From JAPOUP01 sp965199865 (GTDB lineage: Bacteria > Pseudomonadota > Alphaproteobacteria > Rhodobacterales > Rhodobacteraceae), in NCBI GenBank assembly GCA_965199865.1, contig CBDATU010000020.1, forward strand, positions 186,001 through 250,000: 64,000 bases of DNA, in the 5' to 3' direction. Positions 17,990-26,799 of this stretch are shown in pieces. The notes beneath the pieces are model-generated. The model did no database searches and was not told where the DNA came from. It saw only the letters and a list, made by a program, of their open reading frames with translations. The position numbers and the translations under genes were made by a program. Positions within the stretch are counted from its first letter, which is position 1; every line of letters begins with the position of its first letter.

Positions 17990-18835
17990 ATCTCCACTTT
18001 TGACGAATAGGCAGTGGTTGCTATTGGCAAGCTGGGCTTCAGAAAACCAGTGGCGGTCCAAAATCCGGTTTCGGCTGAAAAGATCCGCCTAAATTCCAGA
18101 AGGCGGCACCATGCGTCGCCTGATGGAATATCGCGCGGAGGTCAATCGGGAGAGGCTCATCGAGCAGCTGGAAATCCTGTGACTCCTCGAAGCGGCTAAC
18201 ATCGTGGACGCGTCGTATAGGATGCGCCAACATCTTAGTGGTGCGCTCAAACGAAAGTCGCCTCTTGCCTGGAACTGGGCGGCTGACGCATCTGGCCAAG
18301 GATGGCGTGGTGATGACAGAACGTCGACCTGAGTCCAATTCCCTCGAAGAGTTTCAATCATAGTTTATTGATATGATTAGCTATTCTATCTTCAGCGGCC
18401 AGCTCTCTCGCCGCCGTCCCGAGAACGAACCGACAGTCGGCAGGCGTTCGGCATTCCGCTCGAACCAGTGGCCGGAGATGCCTCACTGGTCGGTTCCCGC
18501 AATCGTCTCAAACACTGCCGGGCAGGATTCCGGCGACGACGCTGGATTCGCTCCAGGAGCCCGCCTGACCTCACTGCGTGGCAATGGTTCCGACCTGTGG
18601 GGAATGACCGAACCGCCCCAGAGACGAACCGCAGGCTCGAGGGTTCTCGAAGGCTGGCCGTTCCCGACCATCCCGTCCTGCCCCTCTCTGGAGGTGTCGG
18701 CCTGAGGATGGCCCACCCCGCATCCACCATTTCGCATTGACAGTGGTCGTTCGACCGAACTACAAGGCTATTGGGATGTTCCGTTCCAAGGCAGGATGTT
18801 TTCCGGATGTGGGTTCAGCATAAATCCGGATCAAC
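17990..18835. other. Gene-free stretch with a possible GntR-family C-terminal remnant
   Basis: No intact gene. On the plus strand about 18120-18300 one frame reads RAEVNRERLIEQLEIL, a stop, then LLEAANIVDASYRMRQHL and SGALKRK. This resembles the last helices of a GntR/FCD regulator (pattern 'H..ileAi...A...mr.Hl'). It would be a relic with a stop codon; the assignment is tentative. The rest (18370-18740) is GC-rich with only short meaningless frames. Confidence 0.25.
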
Positions 18836-18839
18836 ACAT

Positions 18840-18879
18840 CCTGCGGATCCACTTAAGCCTGCGGATCCACTTAAGCCTG
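18840..18879. repeat. 18-bp tandem duplication upstream of ugpB
   Basis: The unit cctgcggatccacttaag occurs twice head to tail (18840-18857 and 18858-18875) and begins a third time (cctg). It ends about 30 bp before the ugpB ribosome-binding site, so it is likely within the promoter/leader. No clear Pho box was recognised next to it. Confidence 0.85.
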
Positions 18880-18919
18880 TAGAACATGTATCCCGCACTT
18901 GATGCACAGGAGGAAAAAC

Positions 18920-20230
18920 ATGAAGAAGCATCTACTCGGCCTCGCCGTCGCGACAACTGCGCTGTCGCCCATCGCGGCAATGGCGCAAACCGAGATCCAT
19001 TTCTGGCATGCATTTACGGGACGCCTCGGCGAACTCGTGGCAGCTCAGGTAGATGAGTTCAACGCCAGCCAGGAGGACTACGTCGTCGTACAAAGCCACA
19101 AGGGCAACTACTCCGAGACGCTGAATGCAGGCATCGCCGCTTTCCGCGCGCAGGAGCAGCCGCACATCCTTATGGTCTTCGAGGTCGGTACCGCAACCAT
19201 GATGGCCGCCAAGGGCGCGATCCGGCCTGTATACCAGGTAATGGCCGAAAGCGGTGCCAACTTTGATCCTGACGCCTATATCGGCTCGGTCAAGGGATAC
19301 TACACCACATCTGACGGCGAAATGCTCTCGCTGCCATTCAACTCCTCAACCCCTGTCCTTTGGGTGAACCGCGATGCGATGTCCGCGGCCGGCGTGGATC
19401 CGGACTCGGACATGTCCACCTGGGAGCAGGTGGGCGAGGTTCTGGACCAGCTGAAGGCCGGAGGCGAGGATTGCCCACTGGTCACTGCGTGGCAGAGCTG
19501 GATTCATCTGGAAAATTTCTCCGCCTATCACGACGTGCCATTTGCCAGCAAAGACAACGGCTTTGCGGGACTGGACACCGAGCTCATGCTGAATGGCCCG
19601 GCCCAGGTCGCACATCTGACAGCTATGGGTGAGTGGGCCAGAGACGGAAAGTTCATCTACACGGGCCGCCGTAACGAAGGTGGCGCGAACTTCCGCGCCG
19701 GCGAATGCGCCCTGTTTACCGAAAGCTCGGCGGGCTACGCAGGTATCAGTTCCGAAGCGGAGTTCGATTTCGAAGTGCGTTCGCTGCCCTACTGGAAGGC
19801 ACTGGCTGATGAACCGCAGAACACCATCATCGGCGGTGCATCACTTTGGGTGATGGAAGGACACGAGGCGAATGAATACAAAGGGGTCGGTGAATTCCTG
19901 AGCTTCCTTTCGACCTCCGACGTACAGGCGGCCTGGCACCAGAACACAGGTTACCTGCCCATCACGATAGAAGCGGGCGATGCCACCCGTGCAGCCGGTT
20001 TCTATGATGAGAATCCAGGAACCGATGTTGCCGTGATCCAGATGACTGCCAAGCAGCCGACGGCCAATTCCAAAGGTCTGCGTCTGGGGTCTTTCGACCA
20101 GATCCGCGGTATCATCGACGAAGAGCTTGAAGCGATCTGGGCGGGTGACAAGTCCGCGCAGGAAGCCATGGACAGCGCCAAGGCGCGTGGTGACATGCTG
20201 CTACGCCGCTTCGAGCAGGCCAATCGCTAA
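18920..20230 (+). CDS. ugpB: sn-Glycerol-3-phosphate ABC transporter substrate-binding protein
   Basis: A 436-residue periplasmic binding protein. The signal peptide MKKHLLGLAVATTALSPIAA-MAQ is followed by TEIHFWHAFTGRLGELV, the standard UgpB opening (family consensus 'I.fWHamxG.lgexv'). Further landmarks are FNASQEDYVVVQSHKGNY, 'LPFNSSTPVLWVNRDAM' and GGASLWVMEG. The ATG at 18920 is chosen because AGGAGG sits 7 bases upstream; an ATG at 18899 would displace the signal peptide. It captures glycerol-3-phosphate or glycerophosphodiesters for UgpAE-C. The next gene follows after a 60-bp spacer with a strong hairpin, consistent with higher expression of the binding protein. Confidence 0.92.
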   Translation: MKKHLLGLAVATTALSPIAAMAQTEIHFWHAFTGRLGELVAAQVDEFNASQEDYVVVQSHKGNYSETLNAGIAAFRAQEQPHILMVFEVGTATMMAAKGAIRPVYQVMAESGANFDPDAYIGSVKGYYTTSDGEMLSLPFNSSTPVLWVNRDAMSAAGVDPDSDMSTWEQVGEVLDQLKAGGEDCPLVTAWQSWIHLENFSAYHDVPFASKDNGFAGLDTELMLNGPAQVAHLTAMGEWARDGKFIYTGRRNEGGANFRAGECALFTESSAGYAGISSEAEFDFEVRSLPYWKALADEPQNTIIGGASLWVMEGHEANEYKGVGEFLSFLSTSDVQAAWHQNTGYLPITIEAGDATRAAGFYDENPGTDVAVIQMTAKQPTANSKGLRLGSFDQIRGIIDEELEAIWAGDKSAQEAMDSAKARGDMLLRRFEQANR

Positions 20231-20243
20231 GCCGTGATCCACG

Positions 20244-20268
20244 ATGCGGGCCCAATTTGGGCCCGCAT
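20244..20268 (+). terminator. Intercistronic hairpin between ugpB and ugpA
   Basis: A perfect 11-bp inverted repeat, atgcgggccca / tgggcccgcat, with a 3-base loop lies 13 bp after the ugpB stop. Only a weak pyrimidine run follows, so it is more likely a partial terminator or 3'-end stabiliser of the ugpB message than a full terminator. Confidence 0.75.
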
Positions 20269-20290
20269 TCTCTCCTGATCGAGGCCGTCG

Positions 20291-21172
20291 ATGGAAAAGC
20301 GCGTCACATTTCGCGGCTGGACGCTGCCGCTATTGCTGATTGCCCCACAGGTGATCATCTCAGCGGTGTTCTTTTTCTACCCCGCTGGGCAAGCCATCTG
20401 GCAATCGCTGTTCATCCCCGACCCGTTTGGACTTTCGGCACGGTTCGTGGGCCTGGGGAATTTTGGATTCCTGCTCAGTGATCCGTTCTACCGGGCGTCT
20501 TTCCTGACCACCGCCATCTTCTCGATCCTGGTGACGCTCTGCTCGATGATTCCGGCACTCTTTCTGGCCGTCATTGCTGATCGCCTGATCAAGGGCTCCG
20601 GCGTCTATCGCACGCTTCTCATCTGGCCCTATGCCGTCGCCCCAGCCGTCGCAGGTGTCCTGTGGCTGTTCATGTTCAACACGCGCGTTGGTGTCGTCTC
20701 GTGGTACCTTGGCCAATTGGGCTATGACTGGAACCATGTGCTCAACGGTGGCGAAGCGATGGGGCTTGTTGTCGTGGCCTCCGCCTGGGGCCGCATCAGC
20801 TACAACTTCCTGTTCTTTTTCGCCGCTTTGCAATCGGTACCCCGCTCGGTCATCGAAGCCGCCGCGATCGACGGTGCGCGATTCTGGCGGCGCTTTTTCA
20901 CCATCGTGCTGCCGCTTCTGTCACCCACGGCTTTCTTCCTTCTGGTTGTCAATGTTGTCTACGCCTTCTTTGAGACCTTCGGCGTCATTCACACGATTAC
21001 CGCAGGCGGGCCCCAGCAGTCCACGACCATCCTGGTCTACAAGGTCTTCTCGGACGGGTTTGTGGGCCAGGACCTTGGTTCATCCTCCGCACAGTCGGTC
21101 ATCCTGCTGATCGTCGTTGGCCTGCTGACGGTCGTGCAGTTCAAATACGTGGAAAGGAGGGTGCATTACTGA
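20291..21172 (+). CDS. ugpA: sn-Glycerol-3-phosphate ABC transporter permease
   Basis: A 293-residue inner-membrane permease. It opens with FRGWTLPLLLIAPQVIISAVFFFYPAG and carries the EAA loop 'SVIEAAAIDGARFWRRFFTIVLPLLSP'-type motif (IEAAAIDGARFW followed by FFTIVLPLLSPT). The substrate-path segment 'FGVIHTITAGGPQQSTTILV' is typical of UgpA. The last base of its stop codon is the first base of the ugpE start (overlap at 21172). Confidence 0.92.
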   Translation: MEKRVTFRGWTLPLLLIAPQVIISAVFFFYPAGQAIWQSLFIPDPFGLSARFVGLGNFGFLLSDPFYRASFLTTAIFSILVTLCSMIPALFLAVIADRLIKGSGVYRTLLIWPYAVAPAVAGVLWLFMFNTRVGVVSWYLGQLGYDWNHVLNGGEAMGLVVVASAWGRISYNFLFFFAALQSVPRSVIEAAAIDGARFWRRFFTIVLPLLSPTAFFLLVVNVVYAFFETFGVIHTITAGGPQQSTTILVYKVFSDGFVGQDLGSSSAQSVILLIVVGLLTVVQFKYVERRVHY

Positions 21173-22026
21173 TGGCCCAGCAACACGGTATGGTCGAAAA
21201 GAGAGGGATCGGGCTGTGGCAGTCGCACGCCATCATGATCCTGGGTGTGCTGGTGATCTTCTTTCCGATCTGGCTGGCCTTTGTCGCCTCAACGGTGACC
21301 CAGCCTGAAATCGTGTCGCCGCCAATGCCGCTCTGGCCTGGCGACCAGTTTCTGGAGAATTACACCGCCGCCCTCTTTTCGGGCGTCAACGTGCCTGTTG
21401 CGACAATGCTGTTCAACAGCCTTGTGATGGCAGTTGGCATCGCCGTGGGCAAGATCATCATTTCCCTGCTCTCGGCATTTGCGATCGTCTATTTCCGGTT
21501 CCCCGGGCGCACCACTTTCTTCTGGCTGATTTTCCTGACGCTCATGCTTCCGGTGGAGGTGCGCATCGTGCCGACTTTTGAGGTGGTCGCAGGCTTTGGA
21601 ATGCTTAACAGCTATTCCGGCCTGATCTTCCCGCTGATCGCGTCTGCCACCGCCACCTTCCTCTTCCGCCAGTTTTTCCTGACAATCCCCGATGAACTTG
21701 CTGAGGCCGCCCGGGTCGATGGCGCACGACCCATGCGCTTCTTTGTCGATATCGTTGTGCCAATGAGCCGCACGAACGTCGCGGCGCTTTTCGTGATCCT
21801 CTTCATTTATGGCTGGAACCAGTATCTCTGGCCGCTTCTGATCACCACGGATCCTGAGATGAACACCATCGTGATGGGTATCAAGCAGATGTTCCCTTCG
21901 GGTGATGACGTCGCCGAATGGCCGGTCATCATGGCAACGTCGATCCTCGCGATGATCCCGCCGGTGATCGTTGTGGTTTCAATGCAGAAACTCTTCGTCC
22001 GCGGCCTTGTCGATAGCGAGAAATAA
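21172..22026 (+). CDS. ugpE: sn-Glycerol-3-phosphate ABC transporter permease
   Basis: A 284-residue permease partner of UgpA. About six membrane helices are visible, with the EAA loop ELAEAARVDGARPMRFFVDI followed by VVPMSRTNVAALFVI. The C-terminal 'GWNQYLWPLLITTDPEMNTI' is characteristic of UgpE. The start overlaps ugpA by one base and ugpC starts 3 bp after its stop, so the genes form one operon. Confidence 0.92.
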   Translation: MAQQHGMVEKRGIGLWQSHAIMILGVLVIFFPIWLAFVASTVTQPEIVSPPMPLWPGDQFLENYTAALFSGVNVPVATMLFNSLVMAVGIAVGKIIISLLSAFAIVYFRFPGRTTFFWLIFLTLMLPVEVRIVPTFEVVAGFGMLNSYSGLIFPLIASATATFLFRQFFLTIPDELAEAARVDGARPMRFFVDIVVPMSRTNVAALFVILFIYGWNQYLWPLLITTDPEMNTIVMGIKQMFPSGDDVAEWPVIMATSILAMIPPVIVVVSMQKLFVRGLVDSEK

Positions 22027-22029
22027 TGG

Positions 22030-23085
22030 ATGGCAACCGTTACACTTGAGAACGTCAAAAAGAGCTTTGGCCTCACGGAGGTGATCCACGGCATCGATGT
22101 TTCCATCGAGGATGGGGAGTTCATCGTTATCGTCGGCCCTTCAGGCTGTGGCAAGTCCACTCTGCTGCGTATGGTAGCCGGTCTGGAGACGGTGACCGCC
22201 GGTGAGATTTTCATCGGTGGCGAACGTGTCAACGACCGGGAGCCCATGGACCGGGATATCGCCATGGTGTTCCAGAATTACGCGCTCTATCCGCATATGT
22301 CGGTGCGCCAGAACATGGGCTATGGGCTGAAAATCGCGAGGCTACCAAAAGACCGGATCGAGGCAAAGGTGCAGCAGGCGGCAAAGCTGCTGCAGCTTGA
22401 GCCGCTTCTGGATCGCAAGCCACGCCAGCTATCGGGGGGGCAGCGACAGCGGGTCGCCATGGGGCGTGCGATTGTCCGTGAACCGGCGGTCTTTCTGTTT
22501 GACGAGCCACTCTCGAACCTCGATGCCAAACTCCGCGTGCAGATGCGCCTCGAAATTCGCGAATTGCAGAACACGCTTGGGATTACCTCGCTCTACGTGA
22601 CCCATGACCAGGTTGAGGCAATGACCATGGCGGATCGAATGATCGTCATGAATGGTGGGGTGGCCGAACAGATCGGTACGCCACTGGAAGTGTACGAGAC
22701 CCCACGCACACTCTTTGCCGCACAGTTCATTGGCAGCCCGGCAATGAACATCTTCGATGCACGCATTGAACGCGGTGCGGTGATGATCGACGATATTGTG
22801 GTCGGTCCTGCAGAAGGGCCAGACGGATCTGTCAAGCTTGGCATCCGCCCCGAGCACCTTGCCCAGGCTGAGGAAGGCCCGATGGAGGCATTGATACAGA
22901 TTTCCGAACCTCTGGGGGCGAACACATTACTGCATGGACGTCTCAAGGCCGCCGACAGTCCGGTCACAATCAGCCTGCCCGGTGTGCACCCTGTAGGGGA
23001 CAGGGCCGTCTCCATGCGTTTCGCCGCAGACCCTGCCAACATTCATATGTTCGATCCTGCCACCGGAGACCGGTTCACGACGTGA
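22030..23085 (+). CDS. ugpC: sn-Glycerol-3-phosphate ABC transporter ATP-binding protein
   Basis: A 351-residue MalK/UgpC-type ATPase. It has Walker A GPSGCGKST, Q-loop 'AMVFQNYALYPHMSVRQNM', signature LSGGQRQRVAMGRAIVREP, Walker B VFLFDEPLSNLDAKLR and H-loop YVTHDQVEAM. A C-terminal TOBE domain follows (GSPAMNIFDA, LGIRPEHL). The stop overlaps the GTG start of the decayed ugpQ gene. Confidence 0.92.
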   Translation: MATVTLENVKKSFGLTEVIHGIDVSIEDGEFIVIVGPSGCGKSTLLRMVAGLETVTAGEIFIGGERVNDREPMDRDIAMVFQNYALYPHMSVRQNMGYGLKIARLPKDRIEAKVQQAAKLLQLEPLLDRKPRQLSGGQRQRVAMGRAIVREPAVFLFDEPLSNLDAKLRVQMRLEIRELQNTLGITSLYVTHDQVEAMTMADRMIVMNGGVAEQIGTPLEVYETPRTLFAAQFIGSPAMNIFDARIERGAVMIDDIVVGPAEGPDGSVKLGIRPEHLAQAEEGPMEALIQISEPLGANTLLHGRLKAADSPVTISLPGVHPVGDRAVSMRFAADPANIHMFDPATGDRFTT

Positions 23086-23420
23086 CGCGATATCCCGCTA
23101 CGGCCCTGATCTGATCCGTATCGCAGCCTATCGCGGGGCGTACGGGACATTGCCCCATATTCAGATGACTGGCTCGAGTCCGCTCTCGCCACATGCGTGT
23201 ATCCGCTCCAGTTCGATGTGGTGCCGGTTACCGATCACATTCCAATCATCACTCTCAACCACCGACCGCATGCTCCCGCGTTTCGCGGGCCGGATGGACG
23301 GTTGCTGGCCGGAGAGGACCTGAAGGCCACCTCTCTGGAAATCGATCGCATGGTCGTCTGTCACGTCAATTCCATTGTCTCGAACCACCCCAACCGTACT
23401 CAACTCCATCTATCAGATTG
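23082..23420 (+). pseudogene. ugpQ: Glycerophosphodiester phosphodiesterase remnant
   Basis: A GTG start overlaps the ugpC stop (GTGA). The first codons read MTRYPAT, then one base is missing, after which PDLIRIAAYRGAYGTLP appears in the next frame. This is the GDPD opening 'IAHRGARGxxPENT', with the catalytic His-Arg here changed to Tyr-Arg. After another disruption a third frame gives FDVVPVTDHIPIITLNHRPH and APAFRGPDGRLLAGEDLK, matching 'EfDVxxTxDgvPVitHdxxL'. The later catalytic half is absent. It would have hydrolysed glycerophosphodiesters delivered by UgpBAEC. Position and matches make the identity fairly secure, but the gene is dead. Confidence 0.65.
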
Positions 23421-24193
23421 CGTATTTCGGCGGCACGATCCAGTAGCTCCTGACTGGAATGGCCAGTTTGAGCCGTTCTCGGTACGGGCAAAGGCAACTC
23501 TGTTCAGTTTGAGCCATTCACGCAGCATTCCAAAATCTGGGCTCCTGGCGGATCTTAGCCACATCCAGGTCGGATGGTAACCGTATCACGCTGATCGTCA
23601 GAAAGTCGTGTCGCATGTCTGGTAGAAACTCAAGGCCGACGCATTCTCCGGATTAACAGTCAACCACCCAACCATTGGCCGCCACCGGCAGGAAGAAGAT
23701 CAAACCGTGGACGGATCACAGCCTGCGGTGCATCTGCGCCTCTCTCCAGTGACGGTGCCCCTAAGCCCTTCGAGGAATGGCTTCGCTCCAACTTCCGCAA
23801 CACGCTCGAGACGGCCTCCTGGCAGCCAGCCCACCGGCATCCCCAACCGTCCGCGCTACGGTCTGGTGATGTCACCTATGATGGGTTCACGCTGTGGTAT
23901 TCGCCACGCTATCCGATTCGCCTGCGGTTCGGGATGCGTAATGTCGGCGGATAGCGGCCCCTGACCCAACCAGTCAGGCCCGTAGCGCGTGACCTCACCA
24001 CCTGACCAGGCGAAATCCGAACCTATCCGGAAACCGCGCCTCTTTCGAATTTCCACCAGACACGCGGTACAACCATTCGAAATCTGCCAGACGCCAACCG
24101 TATGAGCGATGTGCAACCCGAATTCGTGACGCGCATATGGGATGCCAGCAATGGACAGATCACCATGTCAACCTGCCGGATTGGAGAGATGAC
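23421..24193. other. Gene-poor stretch after the ugp operon
   Basis: No frame longer than about 90 residues carries a recognisable domain on either strand. Given the decayed ugpQ before it and the frameshifted ABM gene after it, this is probably eroded coding sequence. Confidence 0.4.
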
Positions 24194-24490
24194 TTGTTCG
24201 TTGTCACAGTGACGTTCATTCTGAACGAAGGCCACAGGGACGAGTTCATGCCTTTGATACGTGAGAATGCCAGTCGTTCACTTATGCCGGAACCGGAGTG
24301 TCATCGATTTGATGTCCGCAAAGACCCGAAGCGGCACCAAACCATTTTCTCTATGAAATCTATGAAGACGAAGCCACCTTCGAGACCCACAGGACCATGC
24401 GGCATTACCTCAGGTTTTCGGCAGATACGGAACACATGATTTCCGGCAAATCAGTCAGGACCACTTCCCGACTGCCGATTGAGAGCGAGA
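24194..24490 (+). pseudogene. Antibiotic-biosynthesis-type (ABM) monooxygenase, frameshifted
   Basis: The first frame reads LFVVTVTFILNEGHRDEFMP, then LIRENASRSLMPEPECHRFD, the ABM ferredoxin-like fold opening ('F.v.v.f.v.pg..e.F...i..na..s...EpGc..Fdv'). At about 24345 the frame breaks, and FLYEIYEDEATFETHR then TMRHYLRF continue in the next frame, the expected 'yEvYxdeaAfxaHxxtxHf' segment. One missing base within a T-rich run explains the shift. The likely start is TTG at 24194. Small ABM proteins oxidise quinols or act as accessory decyclases; this one is inactive unless the frame is corrected. Confidence 0.65.
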
Positions 24491-24776
24491 CGATGCGAAA
24501 CATAGAATCTTCCACACTGCGGGAGATCGACTGGCCAACGATCAGCCCTGCCTATGTGGCAACGACCGCAAGAGGGGTGACGGCCGAGCGCGGCGCTGGA
24601 GATTTCCTCAGTGGCGTTACGGAGCAGCGGGATGTGCCACACCGTTTCATCAATCCATCAGACAGATACAACCTTCGGAAATTCTGGACATATGCCTCGT
24701 TCGATGTCACGCGAACCCTGGTCGAGACAGGGGAAACCGGCCCCATCCCCACAGACCACAGATAGACCTCATCCCA

Positions 24777-25820
24777 ATGGCCACAACGGTTTCCCATAAG
24801 GCGCTGCGCGAATTTTCCGATGACTGCTACCGGGCTTTGGGAGTCAACTCCACCGCCTCCGCAATCGTTGCCGACACCCTGGTTCAGGCAGATCTCTGGG
24901 GGCATCAGTCCCATGGTGTAATGCGCCTCTTCTGGTATGCGGCGCGACTTGAGTCGGGGGCAACCAACGGGAATGCTGAGCCTGTGGTCGATGGCGGGAC
25001 TGGAGCATTGGCCACGATGGATGGTAAGGGTGGGCTCGGTCAGGTGGTTGCACACGCCGCTATGTCACATGCCATTGCGCTCTCGAAGGAACATGGGTTG
25101 GGCGCTGTGGCGGTTCGCAATTCCGGGCATTTCGGAACAGCGATGTATTTCACGAAAATGGCGGCGGAGGCGGGCTGCATTGGTTTCGTGTCCACGAACG
25201 CAAGCCCGGCAATGGCACCTTGGGGCGGCATTGAAAAACGTGTCGGTACCAACCCCTGGTCCTGGGCAGCACCTGCCGGACGGCATCCGACCATGATGCT
25301 GGATATTGCGAATACCACAGTCGCACGCGGAAAGCTGTATCTGGCGAAGCAGCGTCGAGAGAGCATTCCGGAGACTTGGGCTATCAATCCTGACGGCAAT
25401 GCGACGACCGACCCCGTGTCCGGAATTGCCGGAACCATTCTGCCAATGGCGGAACACAAGGGCTATGCCATCGCAACCATCATGGATGTTCTGTCCGGTG
25501 TCCTGACAGGTAGTGGATTTGGCCAGTCTGTCGTGGGCCCATATGTTCCAGAGGGCACGAGCGGTGTAGGCCACCTGATCCTTGCGATAGACATCGAATC
25601 CTCGAGGGGCCTTTCCGCCTTTGAAGCCGATATGGAGAAGTTAATCTTCGAACTGAAGACGACTCCGCGTAGACCTGGAGTTGACGAGATCTTCTATCCG
25701 GGCGAGATTGAAGCCGCGTGCGAATTGAGAAATCGCAAGACGGGAATCGAGTTGCCCACCGTCACAGCACACGAACTACGTGAAAGGGCGATCGCCCTCG
25801 GCGTCGCCACGCCATTCTGA
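24777..25820 (+). CDS. Ldh-family (type 2 malate/L-lactate dehydrogenase) oxidoreductase
   Basis: A 347-residue NAD(P)-dependent dehydrogenase of the Ldh_2/AllD/ComC family, which uses a fold different from classical LDH. Landmarks are 'QADLWGHQSHGVMRLFWYAARL' (catalytic His in GHxSHG), GKGGLGQVVAHAAM, 'AVAVRNSGHFGTAMYF', IGFVSTNASPAMAPWGG, VGTNPWSWAAPAG and 'AEHKGYAIATIMDVLSGVLTG'. Members reduce or oxidise 2-hydroxy acids such as malate, ureidoglycolate, sulfolactate or delta1-piperideine-2-carboxylate; this one cannot be assigned. It heads a short plus-strand set with the SDR and DUF3500 genes. Confidence 0.88.
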   Translation: MATTVSHKALREFSDDCYRALGVNSTASAIVADTLVQADLWGHQSHGVMRLFWYAARLESGATNGNAEPVVDGGTGALATMDGKGGLGQVVAHAAMSHAIALSKEHGLGAVAVRNSGHFGTAMYFTKMAAEAGCIGFVSTNASPAMAPWGGIEKRVGTNPWSWAAPAGRHPTMMLDIANTTVARGKLYLAKQRRESIPETWAINPDGNATTDPVSGIAGTILPMAEHKGYAIATIMDVLSGVLTGSGFGQSVVGPYVPEGTSGVGHLILAIDIESSRGLSAFEADMEKLIFELKTTPRRPGVDEIFYPGEIEAACELRNRKTGIELPTVTAHELRERAIALGVATPF

Positions 25821-26019
25821 TTTCCGCAGCGAAACCGAAACGGTTCGAGCAAATTCAGAATCATTCAGTTTGAACGGAATCAGCCTCTCAAAGCGAACTA
25901 CGGAAGCGACCATTGCCTATGGATGTCGAGACCCCGGAGATTGCGGGCAAAGCGATTTCCAGTTGATTGCGCCTGGGAAGTCTGTCTTCGGTTACCTTAA
26001 AGGCTGCGGAGAATTCAGA

Positions 26020-26799
26020 ATGGACCTAGGGATCGCTGGCAGAACGGCCATTTTATGCGCTTCGAGTTCGGGACTCGGACTCGCCTGCGCCAAGGCAATA
26101 GCTGCCGAAGGGGTCAACGTTGTAATTAATGGCCGAAACTCAAACAGGATCGCTGCGGCTGAAGCCGAAGTCAAAACCATCGCAAAAGGGAACGTTCTGA
26201 CGGTTCGGGCAGATATTACCACCGATGAAGGGCGTGCTGCGCTGCTGGCGGCATGCCCAGACCCTGACATCCTGCTGAACAACAACGGGGGTCCCAAGCC
26301 GAAAAGATTCCTGGAAACGGATCGACAGGATTGGGAGGACACTTACCAATCCAATTACCTTGCGCCGATCCTGCTGGTTCACGCGGTGCTGCCGGGCATG
26401 ATCGAGCGGCAGTTCGGTCGGATTGTCAACATCACTTCAGCCATGGTCACAACACCAAGACCCCATCACACGATGAGCGCAGGTGCCCGCGCAGGATTAA
26501 CCGCATCGCTGAAGGCGCTCTCGCTCGAAGTCGCGCGCCACAATGTCACGATCAACAATTTGCTGCCCGAGCGCATCGATAGCCCGCGGCAGATCGAGAT
26601 GGCCCACGCCGTGATGAAACGCGAAAGCCTCACATTTGACGAAGCCCGTGCGGCGCAGGTTCGGTCAATTGCAGCCAATCGGCTTGGGCGGCCGGAGGAA
26701 TTCGGCGCCATGTTTGCGTTTCTCTGCTCTGAACACGCAGGCTACATCTCTGGCAGCAATATGCATCTTGATGGTGGCTCTTATCCCGGGCTGGTATAA
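26020..26799 (+). CDS. Short-chain dehydrogenase/reductase lacking the YxxxK motif
   Basis: A 259-residue SDR. ATG at 26020 is chosen because MDLGIAGRTAILCASSSGLG places the cofactor loop at the usual distance; the frame is open further upstream without homology. The nucleotide loop reads CASSSGLGLACAKAIA, then 'DILLNNNGGP' (NNAG-like), IVNITSAMVTTPRP, and where SDRs have YxxxK this protein has HHTMSAGARAGLTASLKAL, with neither Tyr nor Lys. The end HLDGGSYPGLV is typical. This atypical branch is known, but its chemistry is unclear. The stop overlaps the DUF3500 start by one base (26799), so the two are probably co-translated. Confidence 0.85.
   Translation: MDLGIAGRTAILCASSSGLGLACAKAIAAEGVNVVINGRNSNRIAAAEAEVKTIAKGNVLTVRADITTDEGRAALLAACPDPDILLNNNGGPKPKRFLETDRQDWEDTYQSNYLAPILLVHAVLPGMIERQFGRIVNITSAMVTTPRPHHTMSAGARAGLTASLKALSLEVARHNVTINNLLPERIDSPRQIEMAHAVMKRESLTFDEARAAQVRSIAANRLGRPEEFGAMFAFLCSEHAGYISGSNMHLDGGSYPGLV

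Noticed and set aside
18740..18919. Pho box upstream of ugpB
   Set aside because: Only a single tgacag-like hexamer is visible; the required pair of direct repeats with proper spacing is not there.
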